DNA of 64,000 nt from Aulosira sp. FACHB-615 (GCF_014698045.1 NZ_JACJSE010000013.1:1-64000); one strand, 5' to 3'; shown: positions 25,163 through 34,534, numbered from the stretch's first letter. Made by a program: numbers and translations. Notes: generated from the letters alone by a model not told the origin.

Positions 25163-26002
25163 ATGAATAAAGAAGAAATAGAATTATTTAGTAAGATTAG
25201 CAATCAATTTTTACAAGATATATTTTTTATAATAGGTATTGTAATTACAATACTTACATACATTAATGCAAAACGAACAATTCTTCAGCCAATAAAAACT
25301 GAAGTATTCAAATTGCAGGTAGTAAAATTTACATCAATTTTAGATATTTTGGATAAACAAGGCTATGCGGAAATAGAAAAATGTTTTGAAAAAATTCTAT
25401 TTATTAATACTTGCTCACTTTGTGACGATTATGCAGAATTATTTTTTAATATTGAATTAAACAGAAATACAAGACCATATAATACAGAACAAATAGACAA
25501 GATAATATGGAATGTATATTCCCTGGAAGATATGGAAGAATACAATAAACTTAGGAGTGAATTTAATGAGTTAGTCACTATTAAAAACAATCTGGAAGTC
25601 AGTAAGTTAAAAGAGAAATTAATTCACAAAAACAATTTAATTTTTTGGAATAAATATAAGTATAAAGAATTGAAAATTACTGCTGAGTACATGGATTTGT
25701 TAAAAAAAATAATAGATATAAAGTCATCTCCACTATTGCCACAGGGACTTTTATCATTACTTGAAGAATTTATAGAAGCTATGAACAAAAATTTAGATTT
25801 AGTTGTTGAGATATTAAATCAATATACTCAAAAATTACCAAATGATTATTTCATACAGGAAATAATTGGAGAAAAGTCTAGGATATTTATATTAATTAAC
25901 CTTATATATAATAAAGAGTTAAAAAATTTAGAATTGATTGCTAATAAAATTGTTCAATATATTAGAAATTACTGGCTAATCGAAAAAATTAATACACAAT
26001 AA
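25163..26002 (+). CDS. Unknown protein with one N-terminal membrane helix
   Basis: A 279-residue protein. Residues about 16-35 (DIFFIIGIVITILTYINAK) form one transmembrane helix; the remaining ~240 residues are charged, helical and probably cytoplasmic, with no recognised domain. Composition is AT-rich like its upstream neighbour, from which it is separated by 65 bp, so the two may be a unit. The layout of one membrane anchor plus an unknown soluble domain is shared by some defence effectors, but no catalytic motif can be read. Intact from ATG to TAA. Confidence 0.6.
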   Translation: MNKEEIELFSKISNQFLQDIFFIIGIVITILTYINAKRTILQPIKTEVFKLQVVKFTSILDILDKQGYAEIEKCFEKILFINTCSLCDDYAELFFNIELNRNTRPYNTEQIDKIIWNVYSLEDMEEYNKLRSEFNELVTIKNNLEVSKLKEKLIHKNNLIFWNKYKYKELKITAEYMDLLKKIIDIKSSPLLPQGLLSLLEEFIEAMNKNLDLVVEILNQYTQKLPNDYFIQEIIGEKSRIFILINLIYNKELKNLELIANKIVQYIRNYWLIEKINTQ

Positions 26003-26025
26003 ATAAAGCCATACAATAGGTGTAA

Positions 26026-26057
26026 GTACACTATATTAATTAATTGATATAGTGTAC
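26026..26057. terminator. Bidirectional hairpin terminator
   Basis: GTACACTATAT and ATATAGTGTAC form a perfect 11-bp stem with a 10-base AT loop. It sits between two convergent genes (stop at 26002 on the plus strand and 26077 on the minus strand) and can end both transcripts. Confidence 0.7.
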
Positions 26058-26076
26058 CTATGTACTTTAAAAATGC

Positions 26077-28290
26077 CTAATGCACTAACTCAATAGCCCG
26101 CTTCGTCAACGCTTCAGCAGTCAAACCATTAAACGCCATCAACTCACCAGCACTAGCTGTAGTTTCGCCACGTTTCCAGGCAAAAGTATCGCGCTTGCTG
26201 TTGCTTCTTAACATAATTGGTTCTAACATTGCCGCAGCGCCACCAGTTACACCAATTAGTCCATCACCGCCAAATAATTCAGTGAATTTTCCATCATCAA
26301 TAAAACCACCATCGGCTTCAGAACAAGTATTCCAAGCCACATCACTAGGACGATATAAACGACGGGGGTTAATAACAGAAACTATCTTCACCCCAATACC
26401 TTCTGTTTCTAAGAAAGCGGCGGCTTCAAATACAGGAATTAATGTCATATCACCGATAACTGCAAAGACAACTTGCTTTCCGCCAGTAATTTCATGTAAT
26501 ACTATTGCACCATCTTCTAAGCCTTGTTGAGTTTGTTTTAATGTTGTATGAATTGGCAAGGGTGACTTACTGGCAGTGATGACAATTCCTTTATTTTTTG
26601 TTGTCAATGCCCAGTCATAACAAGCTTGGATACTATTAGCATCAGGTGGGAATAACGGAAATACGTTTCCATTTCGCATCATTGATGCAAAGTAGGCTTC
26701 AATTTCGGGACGTTGGTGTGTCCAACCGTTACGACCTTGTTCTAATGCGCCTGCTGTGAATAGAGTAATTGTTGATGGAGTTTGACGGCGTAATTCTGCC
26801 ATTGCTTGAATGACTGTTTGCCAAATTGGTAAACCATTGATGGCAAAAGATTCGTAAGAACACCACAAAGTTCTTGCACCCATGAGTGATAAACCAACTG
26901 CTAAACCTGCACAAGCATCTTCACTTAATGGTTCGTAAACTTGGCCGTTTGGTGCTTGGTTATATAAGTCATCGGTGGTGGGGTGAATAATTTTTAAGGC
27001 TTGGTTGATGTTGCCAATTCCTGATGCTTCGTTACCGTCGGCGTTGGTGACGAGGAAGTTTTTATCTTTTTGTCCGACGATACCAACTAATCTTCCCATT
27101 GCGGTGGTTGAAACTTTTGGTTCGCCGCCAACTGCATATTCTTCTAATGGCAATTCACCTAAATCTGCCAATGGTAATTCAAATTCTGTCACTACAGTTT
27201 TCGCAGCCGGGCCACCACCAGCGCGTTCGGCGTTAGTTCTAACTGTTTGCCAAGCTTCTTGTGATAAGGCGCGTGTTTGCAATGCGCTGATAATGTGCGG
27301 TGCATCTAGGGTGTCTTTGGGATATAAGTTGTGCGATTTTGCACCTCTGGCGTGAACGCCTGCGCCTTTGAGTTGTTTGATAATAAATACGGTGAGTTTA
27401 CCACCAAGGGCGGAACGTGCAGCTTTATCAACAGCTACTAATACGGCTTGGGTGAAGGCGAGGCGTTGCTCAAAGGAAAAGGCGGTACTATCAACGTAGT
27501 CGCCTGGTTGATTTTTGTCGTCAAATTCTTTGGCATCAACGAGAATGACTTCTGCAAAACCGTTACCTTGCCAGTAGGCTTTCATCTCATCATTGCTTTT
27601 GAGGGAAACCATGCTGTGATGTTCTTGGCTGTAACCGTTCCACACCAGCACAGGTAAGAAGTTGGTGACGCTGGGATAGGCGGTGTTGAAGTGCGCCATT
27701 GAACTCATGATGTAGGGTTCACCTAGTCCACCGTCGCCGAGGGTGAAGGGGAAAAGTTTGTCTCGGTGGAGGAGTGCAGCCGCCATTGCAAAGTGTTGCC
27801 CTTGTCCCAAAGGCCCGGCGGGTGCGAGAATGCCGGGAATGTAGCCGGAAAGGTGTCCTAAAAGTCCGTGCTTTTCGCGGAAGCGATCGCGCAATTGTTG
27901 TACTGTAAAAATGCCCATGTCTTCTAAGGAGCGATCCAAAAACATGGCACTATAAAATCCAGGGGCGTGGTGTCCGACTTCGGTAATAATATTTTTGTAG
28001 CCCAGCATGACTAATGCTGCATACGCTTCCGCTTGGCTGGCAAACCCGCCGGGGTGTCCTGATGCTTTACTCCCAGTGATTTGCAATGTCAGGTAACGCA
28101 AGGCATCAGCAGCAAGTAAAGTTTGATATACGGCTGTGGTATCTGAAGGAGATGCGATCGCTACTTTATCTGAATCTATCGCAGGTGTAGCACCATAAGT
28201 GGCAAAATCTGGTAACGCTTCGCCAAAATATTGAATTCCTTCACAAAAATCAGGAAGCGCGGCAGATGCCTTTGGTGTAATTGCTGTCAT
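26077..28290 (-). CDS. Transketolase/phosphoketolase-like TPP enzyme (sll0529 type)
   Basis: A 737-residue thiamine-diphosphate enzyme. The N-terminal part has the transketolase-like SGHPGGFASQAEAYAALVML, a GDG core (FTLGDGGLGEPY) with VWNGYSQEHHS, and the C-terminal part has WCSYESFAINGLP and GWTHQRPEIEAYF. It does not carry the usual motifs of the large XFP phosphoketolases, nor those of the transketolase elsewhere in this window. I recall a second phosphoketolase-like protein of this type in Synechocystis (sll0529). The reaction is therefore uncertain: a sugar-phosphate ketolase of some sort is the safest statement. Cytoplasmic, intact. Confidence 0.72.
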   Translation of the reverse strand: MTAITPKASAALPDFCEGIQYFGEALPDFATYGATPAIDSDKVAIASPSDTTAVYQTLLAADALRYLTLQITGSKASGHPGGFASQAEAYAALVMLGYKNIITEVGHHAPGFYSAMFLDRSLEDMGIFTVQQLRDRFREKHGLLGHLSGYIPGILAPAGPLGQGQHFAMAAALLHRDKLFPFTLGDGGLGEPYIMSSMAHFNTAYPSVTNFLPVLVWNGYSQEHHSMVSLKSNDEMKAYWQGNGFAEVILVDAKEFDDKNQPGDYVDSTAFSFEQRLAFTQAVLVAVDKAARSALGGKLTVFIIKQLKGAGVHARGAKSHNLYPKDTLDAPHIISALQTRALSQEAWQTVRTNAERAGGGPAAKTVVTEFELPLADLGELPLEEYAVGGEPKVSTTAMGRLVGIVGQKDKNFLVTNADGNEASGIGNINQALKIIHPTTDDLYNQAPNGQVYEPLSEDACAGLAVGLSLMGARTLWCSYESFAINGLPIWQTVIQAMAELRRQTPSTITLFTAGALEQGRNGWTHQRPEIEAYFASMMRNGNVFPLFPPDANSIQACYDWALTTKNKGIVITASKSPLPIHTTLKQTQQGLEDGAIVLHEITGGKQVVFAVIGDMTLIPVFEAAAFLETEGIGVKIVSVINPRRLYRPSDVAWNTCSEADGGFIDDGKFTELFGGDGLIGVTGGAAAMLEPIMLRSNSKRDTFAWKRGETTASAGELMAFNGLTAEALTKRAIELVH

Positions 28291-28941
28291 GCTGAGTACC
28301 TTATAACGATGAAGGGAAACTGTAGATGCCCGTGGAATTTAACAAAAATTTTACATCTTCAGGGCTGTAACAGTTTATTGCATTTTTACAACCAAAGGAT
28401 AAGCAGTTTAAATGATTGTTAGAGAAAAACTTATATAGGACAGGTGAGAGGTGATAGGTAACAGTAAAGCAAGATGTAGAGAAGACCTCACAAAAATCAT
28501 CATTAGTAAGTGATAATTTTTTTCAACCCGCCCATATTTATTCAAAAATCAAATAGAAACCCTATATTTTTCGCTTAGTGGAGTTAAGTAGGTGGACACA
28601 ATTATTTAGAAGACGCATTTCGACTTCTCCCCAAGGGAGACGCTACGCGAACGCTCAATGCTCGATCCTTGAGAAGACGAGGGTTGAGCGCAGCGATGCA
28701 CTGAGCTTGTCGAAGTGTCGAAACCCGGCAACTTCAAGTTAGGTTTAATTTAGTCCTTCTACTTAATATTTGCTTTCTTAATTTCATCTCATCTTCCCAA
28801 TACCTTTCATTTAGTATCAGAATTTACCTGTCACCTGTCACCTTTTCCCTTCTAACCATCTGTATATACCATCCTGTAGATCCTTTTTTGGGTATGTAAG
28901 GTCTAAAGTAAGCATTATGGGACGCTATGAGATAAAAATCC
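28291..28941. other. Intergenic region with a dispersed repeat
   Basis: About 650 bp with no convincing gene. It holds the repeat at 28616-28730 and a stretch at 28430-28480 of STRR-like GACAGGTGAGAGGTGATAGG sequence; similar CACCTGTCACC words recur at 28825-28845. The last 80 bp should carry the promoter of the DUF2993 gene. Confidence 0.5.
28616..28730. repeat. Dispersed repeat with GAGACGCTACGCGAACG core
   Basis: The ends read ATTTCGACTTC and GAAGTGTCGAAAC, an imperfect inverted repeat. The core AGACGCTACGCGAACG appears again at 59890-59910, where it is followed by the related words CAGTGCATCGC and GTAGTCGAAC. Non-coding; probably a miniature mobile sequence. Confidence 0.6.
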
Positions 28942-29700
28942 ATGCCAGAAGAACGCAGGTTGGAAGAACAATTCATCTCCCAGGAAGCCGAACGCCAGTT
29001 ATCCAACCAACTGGATGAAGCTGAACAAATTGATGTCGATGTGCAGACTGATTTGTTCAAAATAGTTCAAGGACAAGCAGATGGTGTTTCTTTGAGTGCC
29101 AAAGGATTGGTTTTTAAAGAAAATATCCGGGTTCAAGACATCAAACTGCAAACAGATAAAATTGCCGTCAATCCTGTAAGCGCGATTTTTGGACAGATTG
29201 AATTAAATGCGCCAGTAAATGCGATCGCTCGCATTATCATGACAGAATCAGATATTAATCAAGCCTTAAATTCCGAATTTGTACAGAATTCGCAAAAAAA
29301 TTATGAATTAAATGTTGAGGGTGAAAATGTCAGGTTGGAAATGCAAAATATACAATTAGCTTTCCCTGGTAATAATAAAATTCAATGCCAAGGATTAATA
29401 GGCATTACAGAAAAAGGTAAAAATCGCCCGCTTGGTTTTACTGCCCAATTCCAACCCAAAACTTACACTAATCCTATCATTTTAGAAAGTTTTAATTGCC
29501 ATCAGGGTGAAGGGATAACTTTTGAATTAGTTTTAGCAATCATACAGAAAGTCAAAGAACTACTTAATCTGCAATATTTTACCTGGGAAGGGACAAAATT
29601 TAAAATTATCAATCTGGATGTCAAGCAGCAGCATTTAATACTCTTAGTTGAAACTCAAATGCAGCATATCCCAGCTTCTATCTCAGAAATGACTAATTAG
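28942..29700 (+). CDS. DUF2993 family protein
   Basis: A 252-residue protein of the DUF2993 (LmeA-like) family, common in cyanobacteria and actinobacteria. Signs are DVDVQTDLFKIVQGQADGVSLSAKGL near the start, IRVQDIKLQTDKIAVNPVSAIFGQIEL in the middle, and MTESDINQALNSEF. Characterised relatives bind phospholipid and act in envelope lipid work. No signal peptide is visible, so it may be cytoplasmic or membrane-associated. Start ATG at 28942. Confidence 0.8.
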   Translation: MPEERRLEEQFISQEAERQLSNQLDEAEQIDVDVQTDLFKIVQGQADGVSLSAKGLVFKENIRVQDIKLQTDKIAVNPVSAIFGQIELNAPVNAIARIIMTESDINQALNSEFVQNSQKNYELNVEGENVRLEMQNIQLAFPGNNKIQCQGLIGITEKGKNRPLGFTAQFQPKTYTNPIILESFNCHQGEGITFELVLAIIQKVKELLNLQYFTWEGTKFKIINLDVKQQHLILLVETQMQHIPASISEMTN

Positions 29701-29804
29701 GAAAATCATTATAGTATTAGTTGATTTAACTAAATCTACTTAATCTTGTAATTTTTTTTGAGTCTTTGTAAGATTAACAAGCCACTCTATTATAAACTAT
29801 AAAT

Positions 29805-31499
29805 ATGCAAGAATATGATGTTGTGATTATCGGTGCAGGACATAACGGACTAGTTTGTGCAGCATATTTGCTCAAAGCTGGCTATAGTGTCCTACTTTTA
29901 GAAAAACGTTCTGTTCCTGGTGGTGCCGCAACAACTGAAGAATGTTTACCCAAAGAAGCACCAGGATTTAAATTTAATTTGTGTGCAATTGACCATGAAT
30001 TTATTCACTTGGGGCCAGTAGTTGAAGAATTAGAACTGAAAAAATATGGCTTAGAATATTTAGAATGTGACCCAGTGGTTTTCTGTCCCCATCCCGATGG
30101 CAAATATTTCTTAGCACATAAATCTTTAGAAAAAACTTGTACAGAAATTGCTCGTTATAGTGAACGTGATGCTAAGAAATATGCCGAGTTCACTGACTAT
30201 TGGCAACGGGCATTAGGCGCAATGATTCCCATGTTTAATGCACCACCTAAGTCAATTATAGATATTGTTGGTAACTACGACATTACAAAACTCAAAGATT
30301 TATTCTCAGTGATTGGTTCACCAAATAAAACACTGGATTTTATTCGCACAATGCTAACCAGTGCGGAGGATTTACTCAATGAGTGGTTTGATTCGGAATT
30401 TTTAAAAGCGCCACTAGCCAGATTAGCATCAGAATTAGGTGCGCCCCCATCACAAAAAACCCTTGGTATTGGTGCAATTATGATGGCAATGCGTCATGAT
30501 CCTGGTATGGCTAGACCGCGTGGTGGCACTGGTGCATTAGTCAAAGCTTTGGTGAATTTAGTTACTAGTAAAGGTGGCACAATTCTCACAGATCAGCACG
30601 TAGAAAAAGTGTTGATTGATGATGGTAAAGCTGCTGGTGTACGCGTTGCTGGTGGTACAGAATATCGAGCGAAATATGGTGTAATTTCTAATATTGATGC
30701 CAAGCGGTTGTTTTTACAGATGACCGATAAAAGCGATATTGACTCAGCCGATCCTGATTTGTGGGAAAGATTAGAACGCCGCATTGTTAACAATAACGAA
30801 ACCATCCTCAAAATCGATTTGGCTTTAGATGAACCTCTGCGTTTTCCTTTCCACGCGCACAAAGATGAGTATCTTGTGGGTTCTATTTTAATTGCTGATT
30901 CTGTGGCGCATGTGGAACAAGCTCACAGTAAGTGTACCTTGGGCGAAATCCCAGACTCTGATCCATCAATGTATGTAGTGATGCCCAGTTACCTTGACCC
31001 CACCTTAGCACCACCAGGAAAACATACTGTTTGGATTGAATTTTTCGCCCCCTATCAAATTGCAGGTGCAGAAGGTACAGGCTTAAAAGGTACTGGTTGG
31101 ACTGATGAGTTAAAAAATCAAGTTGCTGACAAGGTAGTTGATAAGTTAGCTACTTACGCACCTAATGTCAAAACAGCGACTATTGCCCGACGGGTAGAAA
31201 GTCCCGCAGAGTTAGGAGAAAGATTAGGCGCATACAAAGGAAACTACTATCACGTCGATATGACTTTAGATCAGATGGTGTTTTTCCGTCCATTACCAGA
31301 AATCGCCAACTATAAAACCCCCATTGACAATTTATTCTTAACTGGCGCGGGTACTCATCCTGGTGGTTCAATTTCGGGAATGCCAGGACGCAATTGTGCG
31401 CGGGTATTTTTACAATCGAAGCATCCCATTACTCAGACTTTGAAAGATGCTAGAGATTCGATTAAATCGACTGTCGGATCTGTGTTTGGGATTGTTTAG
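29805..31499 (+). CDS. crtO: Beta-carotene ketolase, CrtO type
   Basis: A 564-residue FAD-dependent enzyme of the phytoene-desaturase-like family. The dinucleotide fold is at the N-terminus (DVVIIGAGHNGLVCAAYLLKAG), then PGGAATTE, and the C-terminal FAD motif LFLTGAGTHPGGSISGMPGRNCA. Sequence and length match the CrtO-type ketolase that makes echinenone from beta-carotene in Synechocystis and Anabaena, in contrast to the unrelated CrtW ketolase. The product accumulates in membranes and can serve orange carotenoid protein. A miniature element begins 5 bp after its stop codon. Confidence 0.85.
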   Translation: MQEYDVVIIGAGHNGLVCAAYLLKAGYSVLLLEKRSVPGGAATTEECLPKEAPGFKFNLCAIDHEFIHLGPVVEELELKKYGLEYLECDPVVFCPHPDGKYFLAHKSLEKTCTEIARYSERDAKKYAEFTDYWQRALGAMIPMFNAPPKSIIDIVGNYDITKLKDLFSVIGSPNKTLDFIRTMLTSAEDLLNEWFDSEFLKAPLARLASELGAPPSQKTLGIGAIMMAMRHDPGMARPRGGTGALVKALVNLVTSKGGTILTDQHVEKVLIDDGKAAGVRVAGGTEYRAKYGVISNIDAKRLFLQMTDKSDIDSADPDLWERLERRIVNNNETILKIDLALDEPLRFPFHAHKDEYLVGSILIADSVAHVEQAHSKCTLGEIPDSDPSMYVVMPSYLDPTLAPPGKHTVWIEFFAPYQIAGAEGTGLKGTGWTDELKNQVADKVVDKLATYAPNVKTATIARRVESPAELGERLGAYKGNYYHVDMTLDQMVFFRPLPEIANYKTPIDNLFLTGAGTHPGGSISGMPGRNCARVFLQSKHPITQTLKDARDSIKSTVGSVFGIV

Positions 31500-31504
31500 C
31501 CTAT

Positions 31505-31632
31505 AACTTACGCACAAAGATTATCTGTGGAGATTGGGTGTAAGGGTGTGTGACATAAGGGTTTTAGATACATACACCCTTCCCTACACCCTTGTCAAAA
31601 CCCTTGATTTTTCGTTTTTATGCGTAAGTCCT
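31505..31632. mobile_element. Miniature inverted-repeat element, copy C
   Basis: AACTTACGCA at the left (the outer GG is mutated) and TGCGTAAGTCCT at the right bound about 128 bp. The interior shares CAAAGATTATCTGT and GATTGGGTGTAAGGG with copy B. It begins 5 bp after the crtO stop. No clear target duplication. Confidence 0.75.
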
Positions 31633-31640
31633 AAAATAAA

Positions 31641-31664
31641 AACCCCACAGAAATTTGTGGGGTT
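31641..31664. terminator. Bidirectional hairpin terminator after crtO
   Basis: AACCCCACA and TGTGGGGTT form a perfect 9-bp stem with a short loop; T-rich sequence follows on both strands. It separates crtO from the convergent gene ending at 31743. Confidence 0.75.
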
Positions 31665-31742
31665 ATTTTGTGAATTACGGTGACTCTAGTTATCTAAAAC
31701 ACATCAAATTTGTTCAGTTCAGGTTATTTTATGTTACAAAAA

Positions 31743-32441
31743 CTAAACATTTGCGAGGCGTTGTTCCAACTCTTCCAGGCGTTGAGCCATTAAGCTGATT
31801 ACTTCTTGGCTATCGTCTATTACATTAGGTTCGCCGGGTTGAGATGTCACAACAGGCGGACGCACTAGAGATGGTAATCTGACTAAGCTACCACCGCTTG
31901 CTGTAGGCAGAGCGTAGGCAATTTGATCAAAGTCAGGAACAGAATCATCGATATTTTTGGGTAGGAAAGTTCCGCGATGTTCTGGAGTTACTAGCAGTTC
32001 ATAAGATGGCCCGCCGATTGTCGCTCTAGAGATGCTCACATACCCACGAATCTCTAAATTTTTAGCTCCTGTAAACAGGTCTACATTTTGCAGATCAGGT
32101 AGTAAAGTAACTAGTGCGGTATCATTCGCAGGAATACCAACATTAAAAGTAAAGCGTTTAGGATTACCTGGAACTGGAATTAATTCAGAAAAATCATTAT
32201 TTCCTAAAACATCACGGATTGTGACTGTATCTACTAGATTTAATTCAGGTGTCGTCGCTGTAAATTCTAGTCTCAAGCGTGCAGGTGCATCAGTAGTATT
32301 AGCAATAGTTAAAAAGTAACCTTGCACAACTCTACGAGCAACTTTTCCTAGCTTTTGAACAACATCGGGTGGTAAATTACCTAAATTATCTGTAGGAGCA
32401 ATGGGGTTAACAAGTAATTCAAAAGTTGAAACTAATGGCAT
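31743..32441 (-). CDS. Unknown cyanobacterial protein with C-terminal coiled coil
   Basis: A 232-residue protein without signal peptide or membrane helix. Residues about 1-165 are beta-rich (STFELLVNPIAPTDNLG, GYFLTIANTTDAPARLRLEF) and suggest an immunoglobulin-like or jelly-roll fold, followed by a Pro-rich linker (RLPSLVRPPVVTSQPGEP) and a short helix ISLMAQRLEELEQRL predicted to coil. I do not recognise a family. The leading MPLVSTFELL and tail could mark a structural or surface protein. Neighbours give no clue. Confidence 0.65.
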   Translation of the reverse strand: MPLVSTFELLVNPIAPTDNLGNLPPDVVQKLGKVARRVVQGYFLTIANTTDAPARLRLEFTATTPELNLVDTVTIRDVLGNNDFSELIPVPGNPKRFTFNVGIPANDTALVTLLPDLQNVDLFTGAKNLEIRGYVSISRATIGGPSYELLVTPEHRGTFLPKNIDDSVPDFDQIAYALPTASGGSLVRLPSLVRPPVVTSQPGEPNVIDDSQEVISLMAQRLEELEQRLANV

Positions 32442-32897
32442 AATTAATTCTCCATGTGATTTAGTTTATTTCTCTAAGCTTGTGATGATTATTGCCAGAT
32501 TTATAAATGGCAAAATCACAAAATTAGAGTGGGATTGCAGACTGAGGAATGTTTTTTTGTCCGCTAATTATTCCACAGGCTTAAACTTTGTATTTACGCA
32601 AAACTTCTGACTCTTTAATATTTCTTTACAATTGTCTTGGCTGAGGTATATCCAGAAAATTGATTAAAGTCTTGCAGCGTAAGGATTATCAGATATATGA
32701 ATCTATGTCAGAAATACAGAGAAAGCATATATACTCATCTCCAATGACTCACACACCTCTATTCCCTGTCTCTGTTGTAAAATAATTAAGGCTTGCTATT
32801 ATGCAATAAATTCTACTGATAAAAAATATAGCCCAGACGTTTATATGGTCTGGGCTATATGCAGAAGCCTAAATTAATTCTGTTGTCAATATTGCGA
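32442..32897. other. Intergenic region with a terminator
   Basis: About 455 bp without a gene. The left third should hold the promoter of the gene at 31743-32441. The terminator at 32828-32858 ends the opposite gene. The remainder shows no repeats I recognise. Confidence 0.5.
32828..32858 (-). terminator. Hairpin terminator of the SRPBCC gene
   Basis: ATAGCCCAGAC and GTCTGGGCTAT make a perfect 11-bp stem with a 9-base loop. Read leftward it follows the stop codon of the SRPBCC gene by about 40 bases and is followed by a TATTTTTT tract. Confidence 0.85.
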
Positions 32898-33452
32898 TTA
32901 CTGCTTACACATAACCTGACGCATTTTCCGCATATTTGCAGGTAGTTCAAAGTTCATAGCTTGCTGAATAAAAATTGAAGGGATGGGAATATTGGGTGTG
33001 GCTTGGACATTATAAGCCAGCAAAGTGCCGTTACCAAAATCTTTTAAATCTACGCAGGCGCTAAAGTCTTCAAAAGTGCCTTTTTCCATACGGAAGTGAA
33101 TTTGTTGTCCAATGACTTCCGCAACGCTGAGATAAATTTCGACTTGGGCTGTGAAAAATAAAAAGGCTTTTTGTGCTGCTTGGTACAGGCGTTTTGCTTC
33201 ACCTCTGTGCATAACTTCGCTTCTGGTGATATCAGGAAAATATTGCACCCAACGAGGGTAGTCAGTGAGTTGCTGCCATACGTGCGATCGCATCATCGGT
33301 AAATACATCCATGCAGTAACTGCACCGCCCCACGCCGTATGCGATCGCGCTTCTACCAAAATTTCGCCCTGCATTAACAATCTTCGCTTGTCATCGCTCC
33401 AAGGCATATCTAAACCTGCAATAATTGGGTCGGAAATATGAGACGCAGCCAT
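32898..33452 (-). CDS. SRPBCC (START-like) family protein
   Basis: A 184-residue protein of the polyketide cyclase/START-like fold that binds hydrophobic ligands. Signs are GGAVTAWMYLPMMRSHVWQQLTDYPRWVQYFPDITRSEV, the usual opening helix and strand of such proteins, and the closing helix IFIQQAMNFELPANMRKMRQ. Small proteins of this sort are common in cyanobacteria and are usually unassigned. Cytoplasmic or membrane-peripheral. Terminator close downstream. Confidence 0.8.
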   Translation of the reverse strand: MAASHISDPIIAGLDMPWSDDKRRLLMQGEILVEARSHTAWGGAVTAWMYLPMMRSHVWQQLTDYPRWVQYFPDITRSEVMHRGEAKRLYQAAQKAFLFFTAQVEIYLSVAEVIGQQIHFRMEKGTFEDFSACVDLKDFGNGTLLAYNVQATPNIPIPSIFIQQAMNFELPANMRKMRQVMCKQ

Positions 33453-33843
33453 ATTAAATTACTCACTCCTCACTTTGCCACACTTCCAGAGTTAAAGTTA
33501 ATCAACGTCTATTAGACTTTAAGATCAACCCACTCAAATTTAGTTCCACTTTTCAAACACCATTTTCCGGAACTAATATCATCTCCTGATATTTTTCTGT
33601 GAAATCACTTATAAAATCGTATTGCTGATTACATTTAATCAAATCTAAATTTCGGCAACTATAACAATAACACTACTTTTAAATATATAGGATTCATATT
33701 TGATTTATGAAAAAATATAGTACACCCAGATCAGGCTTATTTCCTACTCCCCACTCCCCACTCGCTACTTAATAAAGATAATTCCCAAAATCAAACCGCA
33801 TTACTATAGAAGTGTAATAAATTTTGAATCAAAGGCACATTCC
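33453..33843. other. Intergenic region, AT-rich
   Basis: About 390 bp between divergent genes. It contains CTCCCCACTCCCCACTCGC, a pyrimidine-rich short repeat near 33748, and otherwise AT-rich DNA that should hold promoters for both flanking genes. No gene seen. Confidence 0.5.
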
Positions 33844-34038
33844 ATGAATCAATCTTCCTTAAATCGTTGGCTAACTCAAGTTTTTGGAATGCTACTAGGC
33901 ATTGGCATTACCATTTGGATTCTTAGGGGTTTTGGGCTTCTGACCTTTCTCCCTGGTGGAATCATTTGGTTGTTTATTTTAGGTGCGATCGCTGTGGCAA
34001 TCATCAATTTCGCCCAAAGAACATGGTGGCGTTTCTAA
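33844..34038 (+). CDS. Small integral membrane protein
   Basis: A 64-residue protein with two predicted transmembrane helices: about 10-30 (VFGMLLGIGITIWILRGFG) and 36-56 (LPGGIIWLFILGAIAVAIIN), and basic ends (RTWWRF). No family is recognised by name. It lies 204 bp upstream of the rubredoxin gene on the same strand. Confidence 0.7.
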   Translation: MNQSSLNRWLTQVFGMLLGIGITIWILRGFGLLTFLPGGIIWLFILGAIAVAIINFAQRTWWRF

Positions 34039-34242
34039 TCTAGAACTAATCAGCAAATTATGTGATTTTACTGAAATAAGGTTGTCGAAGCTGGTAGAAA
34101 TACAACTTTTTCAACTTATTTGATTTTAGTTTTTTAAGAAATAAACACCATATAGAGAAAATGCGGAGGTTTGAGTACTGAGTGCTAAAGCAAAACCTCA
34201 ATCATCCTGCAAAAATCATTTAATAAATTCAGGGAGAAAACA

Positions 34243-34407
34243 ATGGAAACTTACGAATGCACTGTTTGTGGCTACGTGTATGATCCAGAAGTGGGTGATC
34301 CTGATGGGGGAATTGCCCCAGGAACACCATTTGAAGATATCCCGGAAGATTGGGTGTGTCCCGTTTGCGGGGCGACAAAAGACCAATTTGAACCAGTAGA
34401 AGTGTAA
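34243..34407 (+). CDS. Short rubredoxin
   Basis: A 54-residue rubredoxin that is easy to miss because of its size. The four iron ligands are C6, C9 (ECTVCG) and C39, C42 (WVCPVCG), with the typical core YVYDPEVGDPDGGIAPGTPF and IPEDWVCP. It has a good ribosome binding site (AGGGAGAAA, 8 bp before the ATG). It is the stand-alone soluble type and lacks the C-terminal membrane helix of the photosystem-linked RubA. Likely a cytoplasmic one-electron carrier; a partner is not evident nearby. Confidence 0.95.
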   Translation: METYECTVCGYVYDPEVGDPDGGIAPGTPFEDIPEDWVCPVCGATKDQFEPVEV

Positions 34408-34414
34408 TTTGGGG

Positions 34415-34465
34415 AGTAGGGAGTGGGAGAGACAGGGGAGACAAGGGAGACAAGGGAGACAAGGT
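34415..34465. repeat. Short tandem repeats (GGGAGACAA type)
   Basis: Three to four copies of GGGAGACAA/GGGGAGACAA preceded by GGGGAGTAGGGAGTGGGAGA. It is the same nonamer family as at 15058 and 54715. It follows the rubredoxin stop by a few bases. Confidence 0.8.
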
Positions 34466-34534
34466 ATAGAAATGACGGATAAAAACAAAAAATCACGCGG
34501 TGAAATTCAGCCGAACTGTGTTGTGTATTTCAAA

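Noticed and set aside
34216..34496. Open frames on the minus strand across 34216-34496
   Set aside because: They are Pro/Leu-rich translations of tandem repeat DNA and the complement of the rubredoxin gene, which is clearly real on the plus strand.
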